Source of the DNA: Actinoplanes derwentensis
GTDB taxonomy: Bacteria; Actinomycetota; Actinomycetes; Mycobacteriales; Micromonosporaceae
Assembly: GCF_900104725.1 (NCBI RefSeq)
Contig: NZ_LT629758.1
Span: 5,718,501 to 5,782,500, forward strand
Length of the DNA stretch: 64,000 nt
Reading direction: 5' to 3'
Part shown: positions 28,495 through 37,702 of the stretch, in pieces
How positions within the stretch are numbered: position 1 is the first letter of the stretch
How the letters are laid out: each line of letters starts with the position of its first letter
Notes under the pieces: model-generated
What the model was told of the DNA's origin: nothing
What the model saw: the letters and a program-made list of their open reading frames with translations, nothing else
Database searches by the model: none
Translations under genes and position numbers: made by a program

Positions 28495-30243
28495 ATGCAC
28501 CCGTTTCAGAACTCCGCTCTTCCGATCGAGGAACGCGTCACCGATCTGCTGAACCGCCTCACCTTGGCGGAGAAGGCGGGCCTGATGTTCCACACGATGA
28601 TCGGCGTCAACCCGGACGGCACCCTCGCCGACGGCGACGCGATGATCCCGTCCGCGCGGGAACTGATCGCCGGCAAACTGATCAACCACGTCAACATCCT
28701 GACGTTCGCCCCGGTCCCGCCGCAGCAGCTGGCGCAGTGGCACAACCGGATCCAGGAACTGGCCGCGAGCGTCGGCAACGGCATCCCGGTCACCGTCTCC
28801 ACCGACCCCCGGCACGGTGTGATCGACAACCCCGCGACGTCCGCGTCAGCCGGCGGCTTCTCCGCGTGGCCCGAGCCGATCGGGCTGGGTGCGACCAAAG
28901 ACCCGGCGCTGGTACGTCTGTTCGCCGACGTGGTCCGCCAGGAATACCTCGCCACCGGCATCCGGGTGGCCCTGCACCCGATGGCCGACCTCGCCACCGA
29001 ACCACGCTGGGCCCGCGGCAACGGCACCCTCGGCTCGGACGCCGACATGGTGTCCGCGATGATCCGCGAATACGTGCTCGGCCTGCAGGGCGACACCCTC
29101 GGCCCGGACAGCGTCGCCGCGATGGTCAAACACTTCCCCGGCGCCGGCCCGCAGATGAACGGCGAGGACGCGCACTTCCACTACGGGCGCGAGCAGGTCT
29201 ACCCCGGCGGCATGTGGGACTACCACCTCAAGCCGTTCGAAGCCGCCTTCGACGCCGGAGTCGCGCAGGTCATGCCCTACTACGGGATGCCCGTCGGCAC
29301 CTCGTACGAGGAAGTCGGGTTCAATTTCAACAAGGGTGTCATCGAAGGCCTGCTGCGACAGCGGTACGGCTTCGACGGCGTCGTCTGCACCGACTGGGGC
29401 CTGGTCACCGACGCGGTCATCATGGGTTCCGACATGCCAGCCCGCGCCTGGGGAGTCGAACACCTCGACCGGCACACCCGCATCCAGCGCATCCTCGACG
29501 CCGGCGCCGACCAGCTCGGCGGCGAACACTGCCCCGAACTGATCCTCGACCTGGTCGCCGACGGCCGGATCAGCGAAGATCGGATCGACGTCTCGGTACG
29601 CCGAATCCTGCGCGACAAATTCACCCTCGGGCTCTTCGACGAACGCCGCTACGTCGACCCGGCCGCGGCCGCCCACATCGCCGGGCAGCCCGCCTTCCGC
29701 GCGGCCGGGCTCGACGCCCAGCGCCGCTCGATCGTGGTACTCGACAACCGGGAGACCCTGCCGCTCACCGAAGGCATCACCGTCTACCTGGACGGCGTCG
29801 ACCCCTACGTGGCCGCCGGATACGCCAAAGTCGTCGACGACCCGGCCCTGGCCGACGTGGCGATCGTGCGGCGGGCCGCACCGTTCGACCCGCGCGGCGG
29901 CGGCTTCGAGGCGTTCTTCCACGCCGGCCGCTTGGACTGGACCGCCGAGGAACTCGCCCCCGTTCTGGAGTTGAGCGCGGCCCTGCCGACCGTCGTCGAC
30001 GTGTGGCTGGACCGGCCGGCCGTCCTCACCCCGCTGTCAGGTAAGGCGGCCGCGCTGACCGGCAGTTTCGGCTCCTCCGACGAGGCGTTGCTGGACGTCC
30101 TGTTCGGGCGCTCCCCCGCCACCGGAACCCTCCCGTTCCAGCTGCCGTCCTCGATGGCCGAGGTGAAAGCCTCCCGCGAGGACGTCCCCAACGACACCCC
30201 CAACCCCTTGTTCCACTACAACCACGGCCTCCACCTGAGCTAA
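28495..30243 (+). CDS. GH3 family beta-glycosidase, cytoplasmic
   Basis: This 582-residue glycoside hydrolase has no signal peptide. The (beta/alpha)8 domain holds VTVSTDPRHGV, VKHFPGAGPQ (the conserved KH) and GFDGVVCTDWGLVTD, whose Asp is the nucleophile. The smaller C-terminal domain follows from about residue 400, with no fibronectin-like extension. ATG 28495 follows GGAG. With the transporter upstream it forms a two-gene uptake and hydrolysis operon for a beta-glucoside or related disaccharide. Confidence 0.9.
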   Translation: MHPFQNSALPIEERVTDLLNRLTLAEKAGLMFHTMIGVNPDGTLADGDAMIPSARELIAGKLINHVNILTFAPVPPQQLAQWHNRIQELAASVGNGIPVTVSTDPRHGVIDNPATSASAGGFSAWPEPIGLGATKDPALVRLFADVVRQEYLATGIRVALHPMADLATEPRWARGNGTLGSDADMVSAMIREYVLGLQGDTLGPDSVAAMVKHFPGAGPQMNGEDAHFHYGREQVYPGGMWDYHLKPFEAAFDAGVAQVMPYYGMPVGTSYEEVGFNFNKGVIEGLLRQRYGFDGVVCTDWGLVTDAVIMGSDMPARAWGVEHLDRHTRIQRILDAGADQLGGEHCPELILDLVADGRISEDRIDVSVRRILRDKFTLGLFDERRYVDPAAAAHIAGQPAFRAAGLDAQRRSIVVLDNRETLPLTEGITVYLDGVDPYVAAGYAKVVDDPALADVAIVRRAAPFDPRGGGFEAFFHAGRLDWTAEELAPVLELSAALPTVVDVWLDRPAVLTPLSGKAAALTGSFGSSDEALLDVLFGRSPATGTLPFQLPSSMAEVKASREDVPNDTPNPLFHYNHGLHLS

Positions 30244-30342
30244 CTCCCCACCCTCCCCACCGAGCCCCCAGTCCCCCGCCAGCACAACCGCCGGCCCGGC
30301 CATCCACTCGCACGCCCAGCCAGTAGGTCACCGGCCCACCTC

Positions 30343-30553
30343 CATCTGAGCTACGGCTAGCCGTAGCTCAGATGTCTTATGGGGCTGGATAACAGGTCTG
30401 AACTACGGCCGGGCAGCACGAGCCGTAGCTCAGACACGTTATGGACCGCCAGAACATCGCTGAGCTACGGCTAGCCGAATTTCACCCCTTCCCTACTGGC
30501 CCTGTGACCCACCGGTTAGCCGGATTACAGGCCTGAGCTACGGCTAGCCGAAG
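30343..30553. repeat. Array of palindromic TGAGCTACGGCTAGCC repeats
   Basis: A perfect 32-bp palindrome spans 30343-30374, with half TGAGCTACGGCT preceded by CATC. A second pair, 30396-30409 and 30422-30435, forms a 14-bp stem with one mismatch. Single copies of TGAGCTACGGCTAGCC lie at 30461-30476 and from 30533. All copies share TGAGCTACGGC. The array sits between convergent genes and looks like a REP/BIME-type element. Confidence 0.85.
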
Positions 30554-30716
30554 GCGAGGAAGGAGTGGAGTGAGGGGGTGAACGGGATGGGTGGGGTGGG
30601 GGCGCATTCGGCCCGGTGGGCGCGGGTCGGTCTTGCACCGGGGGTGCGTCGCGGGGATCGCCACGGGAAGTCCCGGTGCGGTTGGGGGATGGTGGCTCGT
30701 ACCAGAAAAGAAGGAA
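30554..30716. other. G-rich intergenic remainder before the DHA2 gene end
   Basis: Between the palindrome array and the terminator of the DHA2 exporter lies a G-rich stretch with runs such as GTGGGGTGGGGG around 30590-30602. No gene or RNA feature was recognised. Confidence 0.4.
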
Positions 30717-30740
30717 CCCGGCCGAAAAGGATCGGCCGGG
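30717..30740 (-). terminator. Intrinsic terminator of the DHA2 exporter gene
   Basis: Perfect 9-bp arms CCCGGCCGA (30717-30725) and TCGGCCGGG (30732-30740) are followed, in the direction of the exporter gene, by TTCCTTCTTTTC, a T-rich tail. Confidence 0.8.
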
Positions 30741-30756
30741 CCGGTGGGAGTGGCGG

Positions 30757-32235
30757 TCAGTGGGCCATTGCCCGTGGAGCGTCGGGGTCTACGGCCAGCG
30801 GGCCGGTGCGGAACAGGAGTGCACCGACCACCGCGGCGAGGACGAAGAAGCCGGCCGACCACCAGAAGACGGTGTGGTAGCTCTCCAGCGCGGCCTGGGC
30901 CTGGGTCGCCGGGGAGGGTGTGCGTCCCACCGCGTAGTCCTCAGCCGCGCTGGCGGCGAAGGAGCTGAGCAGGGCGGTACCGATGGAGCCGCCGATCTGC
31001 TGCACCGTGTTGATCATGGCGGAGGCTACGCCGGCGTCGTCGGGGGAGACGCCCGCGGTGGCGGCGTTCTGGGTGGGTGCGAAGACCAGGCCGAGGCCGA
31101 GACCGATGATGATCAGCCCGGGCAGGACTCCGGTGACGTAGGTCGAGTCGAGCTGGAGCCGGGTCAGGAACGTCATGCCGCCGGCGGCCATCAGGGCGCC
31201 GACCGGGACCAGCGGGCGCGGGCCGATCCTCGGGGCGAGCATCGAGCCGGCGGTGGTGGCGGTCAGCATGACCGAGCCGAGCATCGGCAGGAACGCCAGG
31301 CCGGTCTGGATCGGGGTGAATCCGAGTGTGCCGCGCAGGTAGTAGGTGAGGAAGAGGAAGATGCCGAACATGCCGGCGCCGGCGATCGCGATGGAGGCGT
31401 AGGAGCCGCCGCGGTTGCGGTCCAGGACGACGCGCATCGGCAGCAGCGGGTGGGCGGCGTGGCGTTCGATGGCGATGAAGGCGATCAGCAGGATCAGGCC
31501 GGCCGCGATCGGGCCGAGGGTCATCGCGTCGGTCCAGCCGTCGGTTTCGGCGTTGCCCAGGCCGTAGACCAGGGCGACCAGGCCGGTGACGGCGGTGATC
31601 GTGCCGGGGATGTCGATCTTGCCGGTGGCGCGGACCGGCTCGTCGGAGAGTTTGGCGAACGCTCCGGCGACGGCGATCGCGGCGATCAGCAGGTTGACGT
31701 AGAGGCACCAGCGCCAGGAGACGTATTCGGTGAGGACGCCGCCGAGGAGCAGGCCGATGCCGCCGCCGGCGCCGGAGATGGCGCCGAAGATGCCGAACGC
31801 CTTGCCGCGTTCGGCCGGTTCGGTGAACGTGGTGGACAGCAGGGACAGTGCGGCCGGGGCGAGGGCGGCGCCGAAGGCACCTTGGAGGGCGCGGGCGAAG
31901 ATCAGCATTTCGAGGTTCTGGGCGGCGCCGCCGAGCGCTGAGGCGAGCGCGAAGCCGATCAGGCCGATGACGAACATTCGTTTGCGGCCGAAGAAGTCGG
32001 AGAGCCGGCCGCCGAGCAGGAGCAGGCTGCCGAAGGCGAGGGCGTATCCGGTGACCACCCATTGCCGGCCGAAGTCGTCGAACCGGAGTTCGGCTTGGGC
32101 GGTGGGCAGGGCGATGTTCACGATCGTGGCGTCGAGCACCACCATGAGCTGGGCGAGCGCCAGGACGACGAGGGCCCACCAGCGGCCCGTGTCCTTCTCG
32201 GTGGACAGGGGCCGATCGACGACGGCGCTCTTCAT
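30757..32235 (-). CDS. DHA2-family MFS multidrug exporter (EmrB/QacA type)
   Basis: This 492-residue protein has about fourteen helices. MVVLDATIVNIALP in helix 1 carries the conserved acidic residue of proton-drug antiporters. GRLSDFFGRKRMF is the motif after helix 2, and GAISGAGGGIGLLLGG is antiporter motif C in helix 5. ATG 32235 has GGAAGG at a good distance. Its regulator is not adjacent; the exoribonuclease gene lies upstream on the same strand. The substrate is unknown. Confidence 0.92.
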   Translation of the reverse strand: MKSAVVDRPLSTEKDTGRWWALVVLALAQLMVVLDATIVNIALPTAQAELRFDDFGRQWVVTGYALAFGSLLLLGGRLSDFFGRKRMFVIGLIGFALASALGGAAQNLEMLIFARALQGAFGAALAPAALSLLSTTFTEPAERGKAFGIFGAISGAGGGIGLLLGGVLTEYVSWRWCLYVNLLIAAIAVAGAFAKLSDEPVRATGKIDIPGTITAVTGLVALVYGLGNAETDGWTDAMTLGPIAAGLILLIAFIAIERHAAHPLLPMRVVLDRNRGGSYASIAIAGAGMFGIFLFLTYYLRGTLGFTPIQTGLAFLPMLGSVMLTATTAGSMLAPRIGPRPLVPVGALMAAGGMTFLTRLQLDSTYVTGVLPGLIIIGLGLGLVFAPTQNAATAGVSPDDAGVASAMINTVQQIGGSIGTALLSSFAASAAEDYAVGRTPSPATQAQAALESYHTVFWWSAGFFVLAAVVGALLFRTGPLAVDPDAPRAMAH

Positions 32236-32301
32236 TGCGGTGCCTTCCGTGGCTGCGTGTGGGGTTACCTCACGCAGGTTCGGCAGGCTCGCGCCGATTC
32301 A

Positions 32302-32796
32302 TCAGGCTTTTGCGGTCATCGTGTTCCAGCGGGCCAGGTTGTGCTTGGCGTCGACGAGGGCGTCGTGCCGGCCGGCCATCTCGGGCAGGTGGGGGCGGCC
32401 CAGGTCGTCCCAGCGCTGGCGCAGGTCCTTGGTGAACCGGGGGATCTCCCGGGGCAGCGCCGGCATGGCGCCCCACAGTTGGGCGAGGGCGACGTGGTCG
32501 TAGGCCGCGTACCACGCCCAGAGTTCCATCTGTTCGCTGCGCCCGCGGACCGGTTCGGTGAGGAACTCGTACAGGTCCTGCCGGATCTGTTCCCGGCTGC
32601 GCCAGGACTTGTCGGCGGGTGAGGGCAGTTTGTCGAGGACGTTGCGCCGCACCCAGGGCACGGCTCGTGAGTCGTCGAACTCGGTGCTGACCGCGTAGAA
32701 CTCGCGGCCGAACTCGTCGACGACACCGATCGAGACCAGGTCGACGATGCGCCCGTCCTCGATGAATTCACAGTCATAAAAATAGCGATAAACCAT
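32302..32796 (-). CDS. Rv2179c-type 3'-5' exoribonuclease
   Basis: This 164-residue protein begins FYDCEFIEDG, with the first Asp and Glu of a DEDD exonuclease. Further acidic positions include YDHVALAQLWG and GRHDALVDAKHNL, the final H-x4-D. Mycobacterial Rv2179c, in the same relative position after aroG, is a DEDD 3' exonuclease of this size that trims RNA overhangs. ATG 32796 was chosen; the long frame upstream is antisense noise. Confidence 0.85.
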   Translation of the reverse strand: MVYRYFYDCEFIEDGRIVDLVSIGVVDEFGREFYAVSTEFDDSRAVPWVRRNVLDKLPSPADKSWRSREQIRQDLYEFLTEPVRGRSEQMELWAWYAAYDHVALAQLWGAMPALPREIPRFTKDLRQRWDDLGRPHLPEMAGRHDALVDAKHNLARWNTMTAKA

Positions 32797-32818
32797 CGTT
32801 GGATAGTTTCCCCTACAG

Positions 32819-33730
32819 CTATCCGGCCATCGACTCCAGGGCCACCCTGGCCATGTCGAGGCCTTGCGGGCAGTCGTAGCGGGCCGCCCGGTCGGCCTGT
32901 ACCGCCCAGCGCAACCGCAGCAGGACCGGTAGTGCCGCTTCGACTTCGTCGGCGCCGACCGGTCCGGCTCCGAGGTAGCCGGAGACGAGTTCGCCGGCGC
33001 GTTCCGGGCCGCCGGCGTAGGTGATCGCGGCGGCCAGGTCGTAGACGAGCGGTCCGGTGCCGCTGGCTCCGCAGTGCAGCGGCCCGGAGCGGCCGGTCGC
33101 CGGGTCGATCGCGAACGCCTGGGGCGCCGGGTCGCCGTGCAGGACGCCGTAGGTGAGCTGGTCGGTGACGGTGAGGCGGGTGGCGGCGGTGACGGCGGTG
33201 GTGACGGCGGGGCGCAGCCAGGGTTCGGCGTCGAGGTGGGCGGCGTCCGGGTCGGGTAGTTGCCAGGGGCGCAGGCCGGCGTGCCGGAAACCCCGCAGGG
33301 CGCGGTGTACGGCTCCGAGGCGCTCGCCCCACCATTGCTGGTCCACGGGGTCGCGTCCGTCCAGGAAGCGGCCGGGGAGGCGGTGCAGGACCGAGAGCAC
33401 CCCTTGCGGTACGACCACGGTGAGCGCCCCGCCGAGGGTGCGGACCGGGGCGCCCGCGTCGATGCGGGCGCCCAGTAGGTGCTGGGCGGCCGCGAGTCCG
33501 GCTTCGACGGGTTGGCGGGCGGCACTTTCGGCGAGCCGGGCCACGTATCGGGCGCCGCCCGCGGTGAAGTCCCACCCGCATGACATCAGGGCCAGCGGCA
33601 AACCGGTCATCTCGGACGGAACGAGATGCCATTGGTCGCGCAGAACCGATCGAAGAAACTCATCATCCGGCACCGCGGGATTATCTCGACAGATGCCGCC
33701 AAAGCGACGGACAGTATGGGCGACAGTCAC
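32819..33730 (-). CDS. Phosphotransferase (APH/ChoK)-like protein, altered active site
   Basis: This 303-residue protein has the C-terminal pattern of aminoglycoside/choline kinases. GVLHGDPAPQAFAID corresponds to the catalytic loop H-G-D-x4-N, and the second Asp in AID to the metal site. The Asn that normally binds metal is Ala (HGDPAPQA), so kinase activity is uncertain. The N-terminal half is divergent, with no clear nucleotide loop. GTG 33730 opens the frame; GTG 33673 is also possible. It precedes the exoribonuclease gene on the same strand with a 22-bp gap. Confidence 0.6.
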   Translation of the reverse strand: MTVAHTVRRFGGICRDNPAVPDDEFLRSVLRDQWHLVPSEMTGLPLALMSCGWDFTAGGARYVARLAESAARQPVEAGLAAAQHLLGARIDAGAPVRTLGGALTVVVPQGVLSVLHRLPGRFLDGRDPVDQQWWGERLGAVHRALRGFRHAGLRPWQLPDPDAAHLDAEPWLRPAVTTAVTAATRLTVTDQLTYGVLHGDPAPQAFAIDPATGRSGPLHCGASGTGPLVYDLAAAITYAGGPERAGELVSGYLGAGPVGADEVEAALPVLLRLRWAVQADRAARYDCPQGLDMARVALESMAG

Positions 33731-33912
33731 TCAGTGAGATAGACGGTTTACAGAACGCTACCGAAGGGACATGATCGTACCGAGCGTGCTTCGATGTCCG
33801 TTTCTTAAATGGCGCCGCGAGCGCGCTTCATGCTAAGAGTGATCGTTCGCGTCATGGGGCCGACGCAGACCGGAGTCCGACCGCGGTCCCCACCGGGGGA
33901 GGGATCAACGCC

Positions 33913-34602
33913 GTGGACCATCGCATGCCGGATCCCGGCGACGCGCTAACCGGCGTGGAGATGTTCGCCGGGCTCGAGCCGGAAGTACGCCAGCGGGTCA
34001 TCGCCGCAGCCGTGCCACGTCACTATCGCAAGGGCCAGATCCTCTTCGTGGAACACGATCCGGGTGACTCCCTGATCATCATGAAACGGGGCGCGGTCGC
34101 GGTCTTCCGGACCGCGCCGACCGGGGAGCGCGCGGTGCTGACCGTGGTCCGGCCACCGGACGTGCTCGGTGAGGTGTCCCTGCTGGACGCGTCGACCCGC
34201 AGTGCCTCAGCGGAGGCCATCGAGGACTCGCAGGCGCTGTCGCTGTCCCGGGTCGCCTTCATGGAGCTGGTGCATTCCAACCCGCGCATCCTGGACGCGG
34301 TGATGCGCTCGGTCGGCGGCCTGATCCGGCGGCTGACCGAGCAGAACGCCGATCACGTGTTCCTCGATCTGCCGGGCCGGGTGGCCAAGACCCTGGTCCG
34401 GCTCTCCGGTGAGAGCCAGGCGCCGATGATCACCATCGAGCTGAACCAGAGTCAGCTCGCCGAGATGGCCGGCGGTTCCCGGCAGAGCGTCAACCAGGCG
34501 ATCGGCTCGTTCGCGAGCCGGGGCTGGCTGCGCACCGAGGGCCGGCGCATCGTGGTCACCGATGTGCAGGCGCTGCGGCGCCGCGCCGGGATGCAGGGCT
34601 GA
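33913..34602 (+). CDS. Crp/Fnr-family transcriptional regulator
   Basis: This 229-residue protein has a cyclic-nucleotide-binding beta-roll at about residues 15-125 (YRKGQILFVEHDPGDSLIIM, then GEVSLLDASTRSASAEA). That phosphate-binding cassette G-E-x3-L-x4-R-S-A resembles the cAMP-binding one. A dimer helix and a winged helix-turn-helix with SQLAEMAGGSRQSVNQAIGS follow. No Fnr-type cysteines are present. GTG 33913 follows GGGGGAGGG. The divergent phosphotransferase-like gene or this gene itself may be targets, but no clean TGTGA-N6-TCACA box was found. Confidence 0.88.
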   Translation: MDHRMPDPGDALTGVEMFAGLEPEVRQRVIAAAVPRHYRKGQILFVEHDPGDSLIIMKRGAVAVFRTAPTGERAVLTVVRPPDVLGEVSLLDASTRSASAEAIEDSQALSLSRVAFMELVHSNPRILDAVMRSVGGLIRRLTEQNADHVFLDLPGRVAKTLVRLSGESQAPMITIELNQSQLAEMAGGSRQSVNQAIGSFASRGWLRTEGRRIVVTDVQALRRRAGMQG

Positions 34603-34608
34603 GGGTCG

Positions 34609-35274
34609 CTACTTGACCGACGAGGCGTAGACGTCGACGTATTCGCGGCCGGACAGGGCCCTGATCTCGTGCATGATCTCGTCGGTGATCGCTCTCTCGA
34701 CGAGGCGGTCACCGCGCTGCTCGGCATGCCGGGAGAAGTCGAGCGGCGTGCCGATCCGGATCCGGACCCGTTTGACCGCCGGGATCAGGGTGCCGGTCGG
34801 CTGGATCTCGTCGGTGTTGAGCATTGCCACCGGGACGACCGGGGCGCCGCTCTCCAGGGCGAGCCGGGCGACGCCGGTCTTGCCGCGGTAGAGCCGGCCG
34901 TCGGGCGAGCGGGTGCCCTCCGGATAGATCGCGGCGATGTCGCCCTCCCGGAGGACGCGCAGCAGGGTGTCCAGGGCCGCCTGGGCCGCCTCACCACCCG
35001 AACGGTCCACCGGGATGGTCCCGGCGCCGGTGAAGAACATCCGGGAGAGCCATCCCTTGATCCCCTTGCCGGTGAAGTATTCGGCTTTGGCGACGAAGGT
35101 CACCTTCCGCTTCATGATCAGCGGGGTGAAGATCGAGTCGGAGAACGAGAGATGGTTGCAGGCGAGGATCACCGGACCGGATCGGGGAACATTCTTCAGG
35201 CCCTCGACCTTGGGTCGGAAGAACAGTCTCAGGAGCGGTCCGAGCAGTACCAACTTGAGCAGCCAGTAGAACAC
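34609..35274 (-). CDS. 1-acylglycerol-3-phosphate acyltransferase (PlsC family)
   Basis: This 221-residue membrane-associated enzyme begins with a hydrophobic helix (FYWLLKLVLLGPLLRLFF). It has the acyltransferase box NHLSFSD (HX4D), GTIPVDR and YPEGTRSPDG, the glycerol-phosphate site. It adds the second acyl chain in phosphatidic acid synthesis. GTG 35274 is supported by AAAGGA 7 bp upstream. The gene corresponds in order to mycobacterial Rv2182c. Its end is 6 bp from the convergent Crp/Fnr gene. Confidence 0.9.
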   Translation of the reverse strand: MFYWLLKLVLLGPLLRLFFRPKVEGLKNVPRSGPVILACNHLSFSDSIFTPLIMKRKVTFVAKAEYFTGKGIKGWLSRMFFTGAGTIPVDRSGGEAAQAALDTLLRVLREGDIAAIYPEGTRSPDGRLYRGKTGVARLALESGAPVVPVAMLNTDEIQPTGTLIPAVKRVRIRIGTPLDFSRHAEQRGDRLVERAITDEIMHEIRALSGREYVDVYASSVK

Positions 35275-35415
35275 TGACGTCCTTTCGACGGAGGCCACCG
35301 TGCGTCCGGGGCGACAGAAGCGTACGAAGCGGGGGCGGCACGCCACAACGCACTCCCGCAACGGGGTCCTGCCGTGTCACCATTCAAGGCACGGTCGGCA
35401 AGGGGGTGTGCATCG

Positions 35416-36207
35416 GTGACAGCGGGTGGCGCCCGTCGCGGGCGGCGGGACAACGGGCTCGACGCCGCCGACTTCGCGGCGGCAGGGGATGTGGATCCAC
35501 GTATCGGTGAGCATCTGCTCGACGTGCTGGCGGCCGGGGGGATCGCGGCTTATCTGCAGCCGACGGCGGATCTCAATCCGATCCTGCGCGCGACCACGCT
35601 TCCGGCCCGGCCGATCGATCGGCTGTTCGTGGACCGGGCGCATCTGGAGACCGCCAAGGATCATCTGCAGAAGGTGACCGGCGGCATCCCGCCGACTCCA
35701 CCGGCGGTTCCGGCGCCCGCGCCGAAGCCGCAGGCCGAGGTGGACGAGGAGTGGGCCCGGATCATCGCGGGGTTCCACACCACCGTCGAGGCCGGGAAAC
35801 CGCCGTGGCCGGCGGCTGAGGACGGCTCCCGGCAGGAGGAGCCGCGCCCGGTCACCGAGGAGAACCCGGCGCACAACCGGCGGCGCGGCGATCCGAAGGA
35901 GGAGCCGTCGATCCTCTACGGACTCGACACCTTCGGCACCGACCTGCCCGCTGAGGACGACGAGGACGAGCGATACGTCCCACCCCCACCCCCACCCCTA
36001 CCCCACTTCTCCAAGTACGCGGTGATCGGCGTCCTGAGCATCGTGGTCGGGTTCCTGCTGTTCCTCTTCCCCGAGGTGCTGCCGATCGACTCGTTCACGG
36101 TCGCCGTGCTGGGTTTCGCCGCGATCGTCGGCGGGGCCGTCACCCTGGTGTGGCGACTGCGGTCCGGCGATGACGACGACGAATTCGACGACGGTGCCGT
36201 CGTATAG
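35416..36207 (+). CDS. Two-helix membrane protein with DUF2007-like N-terminus
   Basis: This 263-residue protein has an N-terminal region (EHLLDVLAAGGIAAYLQP, then DRLFVDRAHLETAKDHL) resembling DUF2007-type putative signal-transduction domains. A long Pro/Glu-rich middle ends in a run of prolines. Two hydrophobic helices (YAVIGVLSIVVGFLLFLFP and VAVLGFAAIVGGAVTLVW) and an acidic tail close it. GTG 35416 follows GGGGG. An in-frame GTG at 35374 is less well placed. The function is unknown. Confidence 0.65.
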   Translation: MTAGGARRGRRDNGLDAADFAAAGDVDPRIGEHLLDVLAAGGIAAYLQPTADLNPILRATTLPARPIDRLFVDRAHLETAKDHLQKVTGGIPPTPPAVPAPAPKPQAEVDEEWARIIAGFHTTVEAGKPPWPAAEDGSRQEEPRPVTEENPAHNRRRGDPKEEPSILYGLDTFGTDLPAEDDEDERYVPPPPPPLPHFSKYAVIGVLSIVVGFLLFLFPEVLPIDSFTVAVLGFAAIVGGAVTLVWRLRSGDDDDEFDDGAVV

Positions 36208-36241
36208 ACAAGCGTGGGTGTTCGACCGATAACCTACGGTG

Positions 36242-37702
36242 ATGCGTCAGAGTTCGCTCGTCGTCATCGCCAACCGCCTGCCGCTGGATGACAGCGCCGC
36301 CCCCGACGGTGCCTGCGAGTGGCGCCGCAGCCCGGGCGGGCTGGCCAGCGCCCTGCACGCGATCCTGGAGCAGACCCCGGCCACCTGGGTCGGCTGGGCC
36401 GGTGGCGTCGGCCCGGCACCCGCGCTGCCCGACATCGGCAGTCTGCGCCTGCGGCCGGTGTCGCTGACCGAGGACGAGCTGCGCGGCTACTACGAGGGTT
36501 TCGCCAACTCGACCCTGTGGCCGCTCTACCACGACGCGGTGCAGCAGCCCACGTTCGACCGGGGCTGGTGGGAGACGTACCGGACGGTCAACCGCCGGTT
36601 CGCCGAGGCCGCCGCCGAGGTCGCCGAGCCCGGAGCCGCCGTCTGGGTGCAGGACTACCACCTGCAGCTCGTCCCCGGGATGCTCCGGGAACTACGGCCC
36701 GACGTGCTGATCGGCTTCTTCATGCACGTGCCGTTCCCGCCGCCCGAGCTGTACATGCAACTCCCCCGCCGGGTCGAGCTGCTGCGCGGCATGCTCGGCG
36801 CGGACCTGGTCGGCTTCCAGCGGGAACAGGCCGCCCACAATGTCGCCCAGCTGGCCCGCAAACTCCTCGGCGCGGAGTCGGACGACAACGCGATAAACGT
36901 CGACGGGCGGACCGTGCGTACCGGCGCCTTCCCGGTCTCCATCGACGTCACCGAGATGCGCGCGCTGGCCGCCCGGCCCGACGTGGTCAGCCAGGCCAGG
37001 CAACTGCGAAACAGCTTGGGTACGCCGAAACGGGTCCTGCTCAGTGTCGACCGGCTGGACTACACCAAGGGCATCGAGCACCGGCTCACGGCGTACAGCG
37101 AACTGCTCCGCGACGGTCATGTGAAAGTGCGTGACACGGTGATGGTGCAGGTGGCGGTGCCCAGCCGGGAACGGGTGGAGAGCTACCGGGACCTGAAGGA
37201 CCGGATCGAGGCCGAGGTCGGCCGGATCAACGGGGAGTTCGGCCGGGTCGGTGAGCCCGCGATCCACTACCTGAACCAGCCGTTCGCCCGGTCCCAGCTG
37301 GCCGCCCTCTACCAGACCGCGGACGTGATGGTGGTGACCCCGCTGCGGGACGGGATGAACCTGGTCGCCAAGGAGTTCGTGGCGGCCCGCGAGGACGGCG
37401 CCGGCGCGCTGGTGCTCAGCGAGTTCGCCGGGGCCGCCGCCGAACTGGAGCAGGCGTTCCTGGTGAACCCGCACGACGTCGACGGTCTCAAGGACACCCT
37501 GCTGCGGGCCATGGAGGCCGACCGCGCGGACCTGGGCGCCCGGATGTCGGCGATGCGGCGGCACCTGGCCGACCACGACATCCTGGCGTGGGCCCGCGCT
37601 TACCTGTCCGCGCTGGATCACACCGGGCGGCTGGCCGGCGCCCTGCCGGGGACTCCCCCGACCCGCCGCCGGCCGCCCCGGCAGCGCTCAGTAGGCCGGT
37701 AG
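36242..37702 (+). CDS. otsA: Trehalose-6-phosphate synthase (GT20)
   Basis: This 486-residue glycosyltransferase makes trehalose 6-phosphate from a nucleotide-glucose and glucose 6-phosphate. It begins [11 protein letters not shown], with WVGWAGG, then [38 protein letters not shown] (the Arg/Lys pair that binds phosphate) and [16 protein letters not shown] near the C-terminus. The N-loop SPGGLASAL binds glucose 6-phosphate. ATG 36242 or the overlapping GTG 36239 is the start. The phosphatase OtsB is not adjacent. The 3' end overlaps the convergent hydrolase-like gene by 15 bp. Confidence 0.94.
   Translation: MRQSSLVVIANRLPLDDSAAPDGACEWRRSPGGLASALHAILEQTPATWVGWAGGVGPAPALPDIGSLRLRPVSLTEDELRGYYEGFANSTLWPLYHDAVQQPTFDRGWWETYRTVNRRFAEAAAEVAEPGAAVWVQDYHLQLVPGMLRELRPDVLIGFFMHVPFPPPELYMQLPRRVELLRGMLGADLVGFQREQAAHNVAQLARKLLGAESDDNAINVDGRTVRTGAFPVSIDVTEMRALAARPDVVSQARQLRNSLGTPKRVLLSVDRLDYTKGIEHRLTAYSELLRDGHVKVRDTVMVQVAVPSRERVESYRDLKDRIEAEVGRINGEFGRVGEPAIHYLNQPFARSQLAALYQTADVMVVTPLRDGMNLVAKEFVAAREDGAGALVLSEFAGAAAELEQAFLVNPHDVDGLKDTLLRAMEADRADLGARMSAMRRHLADHDILAWARAYLSALDHTGRLAGALPGTPPTRRRPPRQRSVGR

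Noticed and set aside
30616..31941. Long + strand frame opposite the DHA2 exporter
   Set aside because: It is Gly/Asp/Arg-rich low-complexity antisense to a clear 14-helix transporter, as GC-rich third positions produce.
33727..33799. Crp-type operator between the phosphotransferase-like and crp genes
   Set aside because: TCACT-C-AGTGA and GGACAT/ATGTCC dyads are present but none fits TGTGA-N6-TCACA.
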